A stretch of 23,659 nt of DNA from assembly GCA_050942555.1 (NCBI GenBank), contig JBMNNN010000013.1, positions 1-23,659 of the forward strand, in the 5' to 3' direction. Shown here piece by piece: positions 22,164 through 23,659 of the stretch; positions within the stretch are counted from its first letter, which is position 1; each line of letters opens with the position of its first letter. This stretch comes from JAAYXU01 sp050942555. GTDB lineage: Bacteria; Bacillota; Clostridia; Christensenellales; UMGS416. A program made the position numbers and the translations under genes. Under the pieces are notes generated by a model. The model ran no database searches. It was not told the DNA's origin and saw nothing but the letters and a program-made list of their open reading frames with translations.

Positions 22164-22934
22164 TCATGGTTCGTTCACGTGCTGGGTCCCGGCGTGATCG
22201 ATCCAGTAGTTTTCTTTGGCGATAAGCTCTGATATTGTGACGAATTCAAATCCCTTTTCCTTGATCCCTCGAATAATACCCGGCAGCGCCTCTATCGTAT
22301 GTTCTCCATTCATGTGCATGAGTATGATCGACCCGGGCTTGACCCTGTCCAGTATGCGCCGCGTCATCTCCGACGCGGAAAGCCCCATCCAGTCCAGGCT
22401 GTCCACATCCCACTGAACGACGTGCACGCCCATCGCCCGGCAGGTCCGCACGACCGTCGCGTCGTACTCTCCGTAGGGCGGGCGAAAAAGATCGACCGGC
22501 TCGCCGGTCAGCGCCGTGATTTTGTCGTTGCAGAGCCTTACTTCCTCTTCGATATCCTTTGGCGACATGCCCTTCATATGCGCATGGGTGTTGGAATGGT
22601 TCGCGATCTCGTGCCCGGCTCCGGCCAGAGCGCAGACTTCAGCCTGGTACCGGTCGATCCAGAAGCCGACAAGAAAAAACGTACAGTATATGTCTTCGCC
22701 CTGCAGTATATCGATGATCGCATCGGTCGTATTGGCGCCCCAGGCCGCGTCGAATGTGAGTGCCACCTTTTTCTCCTGCGTGGCCACATTGTATATGGGC
22801 AGGTCGTTGTCGGGCGTCCCGAAAACAGCCGTATCGGCGCCCATGATGCCCACGTAAAGGAAGGATGCCGCTACCAGCGCCGCCACCACTGCCAGCCGTA
22901 CGGTCAACTGTCTGGGCACGACGAATATCCGCAT
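22164..22934 (-). CDS. Membrane-anchored polysaccharide deacetylase, PdaB-like
   Basis: The 256-residue protein has an N-terminal membrane helix (about 11-31) and then a NodB-type carbohydrate esterase 4 domain. Motifs are TFDAAWG (60-66; the variant with a hydrophobic or Ala pair after the Asp is usual for PdaB-like members), HSNTH (113-117, two metal-binding His), RPPYGEYD (151-158), a late DWMG and the ILMHMNGEHT stretch (204-213). It should remove acetyl groups from peptidoglycan or a related polymer outside the cell; B. subtilis PdaB acts in spore formation, but sporulation in this organism is not shown. GAGG lies upstream of ATG 22934. A minus-strand TATAAT at 22972-22967, also readable as CATATAAT, is a possible -10. 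Confidence 0.88.
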   Translation of the reverse strand: MRIFVVPRQLTVRLAVVAALVAASFLYVGIMGADTAVFGTPDNDLPIYNVATQEKKVALTFDAAWGANTTDAIIDILQGEDIYCTFFLVGFWIDRYQAEVCALAGAGHEIANHSNTHAHMKGMSPKDIEEEVRLCNDKITALTGEPVDLFRPPYGEYDATVVRTCRAMGVHVVQWDVDSLDWMGLSASEMTRRILDRVKPGSIILMHMNGEHTIEALPGIIRGIKEKGFEFVTISELIAKENYWIDHAGTQHVNEP

Positions 22935-22966
22935 ATCCCGAATCCTCCCCCGGTCGGTTTCCTTTT

Positions 22967-22972
22967 ATTATA
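22967..22972 (-). promoter_or_regulatory. Candidate -10 element for the deacetylase gene
   Basis: The minus strand carries TATAAT (22972-22967) 32 bases before the deacetylase ATG. With the two preceding bases it reads CATATAAT, which also fits a sigma-E-type -10. No clear -35 of either type was found, so the sigma factor is unresolved. Confidence 0.4.
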
Positions 22973-23044
22973 TGCACCCTCGTAGTGAAAAAGAAAAGGA
23001 CGCCGAAAAAGGGTGGAGTTTTTGCACGGACCCCGGCTGCTGCC

Positions 23045-23659
23045 TCAGATCGAAACCTCGGTGGCGTCCTCGCACTTTTTATACAGAATCGCTTTGCGTC
23101 CTTCTGCAAGCGCGAAAAAGTAAAAGTGGCGGCTGTCGGTATATCTGAAGGCCAGTCCTGCCCTGTTCTGCCTTGTCAGGAGCCAAAGGCGGCAGGAAAG
23201 CTGGTAATCCGCCCATTGCGTATCTCCGGTACGAGCATGGGCAGGGCCGAATCGGGAAACGTAAGCTGCTCGCACTCCAGATCGTGTTCGCCTTCCCTTT
23301 CTTTAATCATCCAGCACAATCTGCTGCCCCTGTATCTGCCCCATCCGGTATCTTTGTTGGGCTCATACCAGATGCCGGTCCCTTAAGGTGCGTAATGGTA
23401 TTCCCCAATCGCCGACATGTCGCTTGGAAAATAACCGGGTTTAAAAGCCCTGAAATCCTCGTCGATCAACCTCACCAATGCGATGTCCCTCCCTGTTCGG
23501 TCGTGTTCTAATCGCGTAACGATATGGCTTATCCGGACGATAATTTCGCGCCGGTATGCCGGATGAGCGCTTCCTTTTCTTCGTGGGGCCATGGGAATAA
23601 CGCGGCGCGTTCTGGTCGGTAAGGAGGCTTTGGCAGCTTCTCTCCTCCGTAGGCACAGT
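23045..23659 (-). pseudogene. Broken gene, C-terminal part resembling a LamG/concanavalin-like domain
   Basis: Protein-like segments occur in three successive minus-strand frames. From the window edge one frame reads YGGEKLPKPPYRPE. Near 23540-23565 sense moves to a second frame that reads FRAFKPGYFPSDMSAIGEYH, meets an in-frame TAA at 23383-23385, and continues GTGIWYEPNKDTGWGRY. Near 23215-23235 it moves to a third frame, GDTQWADYQLSCRLWLL then AGLAFRYTDSRHFYFFAL, ending at TGA 23045. The last part resembles a sugar-binding or hydrolase jelly roll (LamG-like). Two shifts and one stop within 600 bases point to a decayed gene, or to poor sequence at a contig end. The 5' part lies outside the window and the full product is not recognised. 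Confidence 0.6.

Noticed and set aside
22171..22186. parS-like TTCACGTG inside the deacetylase gene
   Set aside because: The core matches but the right arm agrees at only 3 of 8 positions and the site lies in coding sequence.
23383..23385. In-frame TAA as a recoded codon
   Set aside because: Frame changes on both sides show the gene is broken; no stem-loop or other recoding signal was seen.
1..23659. CRISPR arrays, tRNA or rRNA genes, transposases, toxin-antitoxin or phage-defence genes
   Set aside because: I saw no regularly spaced repeats, cloverleaf sequences or recognisable protein families of these kinds.

Overview
The window looks like a chromosomal segment from a high-GC (roughly 60% or more by eye) member of the Firmicutes, most likely class Clostridia. 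Evidence for this is the rpmH-rnpA-yidD-yidC-jag-mnmE-mnmG-rsmG-noc order, a Noc-type ParB paralogue, a Jag protein, a PdaB-like deacetylase, strong Shine-Dalgarno sites and frequent GTG/TTG starts. The assignment is an inference; no rRNA or other species-level marker is present.

Left part (1-8550, + strand except one gene): a structured intergenic stretch with large inverted repeats and a near-perfect sigma-A promoter leads into rpmH, rnpA, yidD, yidC and jag. A terminator-like hairpin follows, then an RsmC-like rRNA methyltransferase on the opposite strand, then mnmE, mnmG, rsmG and noc. These genes cover ribosome and tRNA biogenesis (L34, RNase P protein, tRNA U34 modification, 16S m7G), membrane protein insertion (YidC, YidD) and nucleoid occlusion. 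In Firmicutes this block normally lies beside oriC, but dnaA and convincing DnaA boxes are not in the window.

Middle part (8551-13652, + strand): a sigma-A-like promoter precedes altronate dehydratase (uxaA), a Bh0493-type uronate isomerase (uxaC), a membrane-anchored cyclophilin and a PAS-like/GGDEF/HD-GYP cyclic-di-GMP protein. Spacing is tight and no internal terminators are visible. The two enzymes are non-consecutive steps of hexuronate catabolism.

Right part (13760-20325, - strand): plsX, acpP, rnc, smc and ftsY are transcribed leftwards, convergent with the c-di-GMP gene. This is the usual Firmicutes plsX-to-ftsY cluster without fabD and fabG. smc and ftsY overlap by 83 bases, and the rnc terminator overlaps what looks like the smc promoter.

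Far right (20326-23659): a divergent promoter region, a secreted peptidoglycan-binding protein with an unassigned C-terminal domain (+), a double-OB-fold SSB-like protein (-), a PdaB-like polysaccharide deacetylase (-), and a broken gene (-) with a nonsense codon and frameshifts whose last part resembles a LamG/concanavalin-type fold. I found no tRNA, rRNA, insertion sequence, prophage or CRISPR array. I saw no clearly new multi-gene system. The most interesting items are the noc leader with an NBS-like palindrome, the orphan structured region before rpmH, the uronate/PPIase/c-di-GMP gene string, and the smc-ftsY overlap.
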